DNA of 64,000 bases from Eretmocerus hayati (Eukaryota > Arthropoda > Insecta > Hymenoptera > Aphelinidae): positions 156,555,121 through 156,619,120 of the forward strand of contig CM056742.1 in NCBI GenBank assembly GCA_029851415.1, given 5' to 3'. The position numbers and the translations under genes are program-made. Each line of letters opens with the position of its first letter. The first letter of the stretch is position 1. This document shows positions 61,310 through 64,000 of this stretch, in pieces. The notes beneath the pieces are model-generated. The model was not told where the DNA came from, did not search any database, and saw only the letters and a program-made list of their open reading frames with translations.

Positions 61310-61625
61310 AGCTGAAGCACGCCTCGTTTGGAGGTTTGGGAGCCGGAATTCCCTATGGTTTCTACGAAAAACCCATCTCATCTCATGATGATAGCCCTTT
61401 CAAACACAATGGAGGCAAATTAGGCACACACTCTTTTGATCGCAGAAATGATCTTCTTCGAGATAGCTCAGCTCCTAATTCTTGAAATAAAACGGGCCTG
61501 AGCTCATTTTAAAGATCTTGAAAAAAGCTTCAACATGTGCTTATTCACATTAAAAATGATCAAGATATGCCAATGTTACCAGCAAAACAAAAACTGCGGA
61601 GGCAAATTAGGCATATCTACCTCAT
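61310..61625. repeat. Degraded GTACCCAACTT-family fragment
   Basis: Blocks such as GGAGGCAAATTAGGCACACA, GCTCATTTTAAAGATCTTGA and GGAGGCAAATTAGGCATA recall the tandem right-end units of the copy at 58535-59496 with many changes. Confidence 0.4.
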
Positions 61626-61651
61626 GATGAAAGGGGTGCGACCATTTATAT

Positions 61652-61818
61652 TTAACACGTTCGCTGCGGCGGGACCCACCGGTGGGTCCCTCGAGAACCT
61701 CTTTTGTGTGCGGAAGATTTTCGTCTTATGGGATTCAACATTGCACGGGACCCACCGGTGGGTCCCGCCGCACATAAAGAAGGAACTGCGATTTTCACCG
61801 CCGCAGCGAACGTGTTAA
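61652..61818. mobile_element. piggyBac-like MITE with TTAA ends, copy 2
   Basis: Perfect 21-bp inverted ends (61652-61672 and 61798-61818) start TTAACACGTTCGCTGCGG. The palindrome GGGACCCACCGGTGGGTCCC occurs at 61671-61690 and 61747-61766. It is only 167 bp including both TTAA, and intact by eye. Confidence 0.85.
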
Positions 61819-62240
61819 AAATCAAATGAATTGAAATATTTTAGTAAATCTGAGACCCGAGCAAATCAGCAACAATCATTTATTCGATTCACCGAAAAGT
61901 GCACAGTGAAATATACAGAGAAATACGAGAAAATATTTTTTTTCAAGCCGTATTCGCAAAGAGGCCGCTGGAGCTTTATTGATTCGCATCAAGTTCGCCC
62001 CCACGGCCTCTCAAGACACTATACTCTCGCAAGCTTCATCTTGAGGCAGGGCAAAAGAGTAAGGAAGGAAGAGGAGAACGAGAAAGAGGTGAAAAATTGT
62101 CGCGGGTGGAGAGTTTACGGGAGCACGAGTCTAGGCCAGAGCGCCGCTAATGCCTTCAGCAGCGGAAAGCTTCACACATATACACACATAGCTCAACCAA
62201 TCGCATATATTCCAAAGTAGCTCTGGGCGCATAGCGGGAG

Positions 62241-62248
62241 TATATAAA
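62241..62248 (+). promoter_or_regulatory. TATA-like box, possible core promoter
   Basis: TATATAAA is preceded by GGGAG and followed about 25-30 bp later by CAGCAGTAGTG, a loose initiator match. No exon downstream is recognised, so this may be chance. Confidence 0.2.
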
Positions 62249-63074
62249 CGATGATAAAACTACGGCAGCAGTAGTGCAACGATCAATAACTGAAATTAAG
62301 GGGTCAATAACTTTGAGCACGCCGTATAAGCGCCCTACTTCAAAAAAATTTTTTCAAAGATAAATATATCTAGATACCGCTCGTCTATGTATAGCCTCTC
62401 CATCTTTGAACTCAGACTAGAACGAGTATAAATATCAATCTGATACGCTGATATATATCGGTGCTTAGACACATAGACTGAGAAAATTGAGATACGAGAT
62501 GCATGCACAGATACGTGAAGCTTGAGATAGTGTAGCGGTATAATCTAGCGCCCATCGGTAACGATATTCTTGGGTCATATAGTAAGTAAGTAGGTAATAG
62601 AGATAGGCCAGGGAATTGGTTTACTTCGCTAAGCTAACTGTAAGTGTATTACTTTTACAAAACTTCAAGGGGATAATAATTTCATTTGAATATCTTTCAA
62701 GAGATGGGCAAATGTTAAGTTAACAGACCAACTCGATGCTACTAACTTCTTAATTGAAGACTGAAGAGATAAGAAACTCTGGAATATTGTCGTCTCAAGT
62801 ACTCAGGAAATACTTGAACTTGCGTGCTTCAAGAGTTTCACAATATCATCAGTTTGTTGATCTGCTAGAGTCTCATCTCGTTTCAAGATTTGAAGAGAAA
62901 TAACCGAGTCGAAATGATCAATTATCTTCGATTTCATCGATAAGTTATGGAATCTGGACGATGGTTAACGAAAAAATGAGATCAGTATGATGCTTACGAT
63001 AGGTATTCGTTGAATTTGATTCTTGAGACAATTTCAAGTCCAAGGTCTTGTCATTTCGCTTGTGATACCGTGAA

Positions 63075-63895
63075 ATTGTGTAATTTTGGTGTACGATTTC
63101 GGTACTTTTTATTTTTTTTGGCTCGGCATTTCAATATACATTGACAAACCCCACTTCTATTAGTAGTCAATCGAAAGCTTACAGCGTTTGATTGACGGGC
63201 TACAAAGTTCAAATTCCGAGTGTCTAGCCGGAGCTGTTAGCAGTTGAAGAAGTGTATCAAACTTAGACCTCGACTGGGTAACTTTGATACACTAACAAAA
63301 TATTGCAATTTCGCCCACTATACCATAAGTATGAGGGAATCGATTTCCATCCTTCAGGGATGTTATACTCATATCTTTCAAACAGTTTAACCTCATGAAC
63401 CACCACTAGATCCAAGATAGGTCAAAGAAGAGCTGACACAGAGGGTTGAACCAAAGTTACCCCACCGTAAGGCTTCTTACCTAGAGTGGGGTAACTTCGG
63501 TACACTATTTGAAGGTTTTACTCTGTTTTTCATTCATTAAAATTCCGATTGCTGTAAATACTCCAATTTCACGATGGTTTCTTCAATATGGTGATATATA
63601 AGATGGAAATGTAGCATTATACACCCGTAGTTCGTATTCCGGAACACTTCTTGCCAGGTATACTAACTGGACCACTCGCGTATCGTTGCTAAATCAACCT
63701 TTTCGAAAAAAGCTCCAATAAACAAGTACAATCATCCACGCGGGGTCTAGGGCGGTTAAAATCATTGTTCACACGTGCCTCAAGTAGGGAGAACAGGTTT
63801 TAGAGCGATATAGAATCATTCACCTCGCCGAATGCAGCTTTGAGAGTCATTTTTCAGGGGTGTACCAAAGTTGCACCCACTGTACCAAAGTTACG
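63075..63895. mobile_element. Non-autonomous element, GTACCAAAGTTAC family, copy 2
   Basis: This is an inverted copy of 33121-33905. The end reads GGTGTACCAAAGTTGCACCC followed by ACTGTACCAAAGTTAC. Internal units include CCAAAGTTACCCCAC and GTGGGGTAACTTCGGTACAC. The middle shares TTGGCTCGGCATTTCAA and AGTCAATCGAAAGCTTACAG with copy 1. Confidence 0.7.
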
Positions 63896-64000
63896 TAATT
63901 TGACGGTACTATTTTTTATTTGTCTTGAGTTGGCAAAGAAACGCACGAGGGAAAATTAAAAATTATTTGCATCAGTATCTATATTATGAAGAGAGGAAGT

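Larger units (their letters stand above)
53596..64000. other. Right 10.4 kb: repeat-dense, no further exon recognised
   Basis: This is probably an upstream intron of the minus-strand kinase gene, possibly reaching intergenic DNA. I looked for HRD- and DFG-like coding on the minus strand and saw none. Most of it is repeats, listed separately. Mixed-composition stretches with CpG at 56.9-57.2, 57.5-57.75 and 61.95-62.25 kb have open frames but no recognisable product and may be promoter-like. The stretches 54.4-55.4, 59.5-60.07 and 62.6-63.07 kb hold nothing I can support. Confidence 0.5.

Noticed and set aside
61831..62220. 129-codon + strand frame upstream of the TATA-like box
   Set aside because: Basic and polar sequence without a domain, partly overlapping promoter-like DNA; not enough to call a gene.

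Overview
The window is nuclear DNA of an arthropod, most likely an insect. Its genes are split by canonical GT-AG introns, the sequence is AT-rich but not obviously CpG-depleted, and the main protein is a close insect-like member of the Phactr family. A hymenopteran is plausible, but that is only a guess from texture.

The dominant gene, on the + strand, is a phosphatase and actin regulator (Phactr). I rebuilt it as ten coding exons from 394 to 48307. Their phases join without a break and give 1602 nt, or 533 residues: a low-complexity N-terminal half, an LPEPP/SEIGPIPPPP segment, an acidic REDSDTDSGDGQ segment, three C-terminal RPEL motifs and the PP1-binding tail ending RFHKP. Intron 1 is 28.4 kb. 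The N-terminal RPEL known from other family members is not in the window, so the first exon here may be an alternative one. Two 3' exons of an AGC-type protein kinase (possibly S6 kinase-like) lie on the - strand at 52346-53595 and converge on the Phactr 3' end. The rest of that gene was not found and probably lies beyond the right edge.

The rest is intronic and intergenic DNA packed with short non-autonomous repeats, many of them foldbacks. These include a 2.3-kb palindrome with Tc1-like ends (4459-6787) holding a second palindrome at exactly the same centre, TTAA-ended piggyBac-like MITEs (40672-41099, 61652-61818), and paired families with ends reading GTACCCAACTTGCC (13.6 and 58.5 kb) or GTACCAAAGTTAC (33.1 and 63.1 kb). 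Other foldbacks lie at 15.2, 18.7, 26.6, 31.3, 42.4 and 60.1 kb, and a tRNA-like SINE or pseudogene at 24.2 kb.

The most striking item is a set of about ten elements of 110-230 bp sharing one layout: a boundary reading AAAT-AGTATATT, a large GC-rich hairpin, then a small hairpin. The stem sequences differ widely between copies while pairing is kept. Several share an apex reading CTCGCTTCGCTCG between GGAC and GTCC. One copy sits inside another repeat whose relative at 58.8 kb looks like the empty site, and one sits inside a TTAA MITE. I do not recognise this family.
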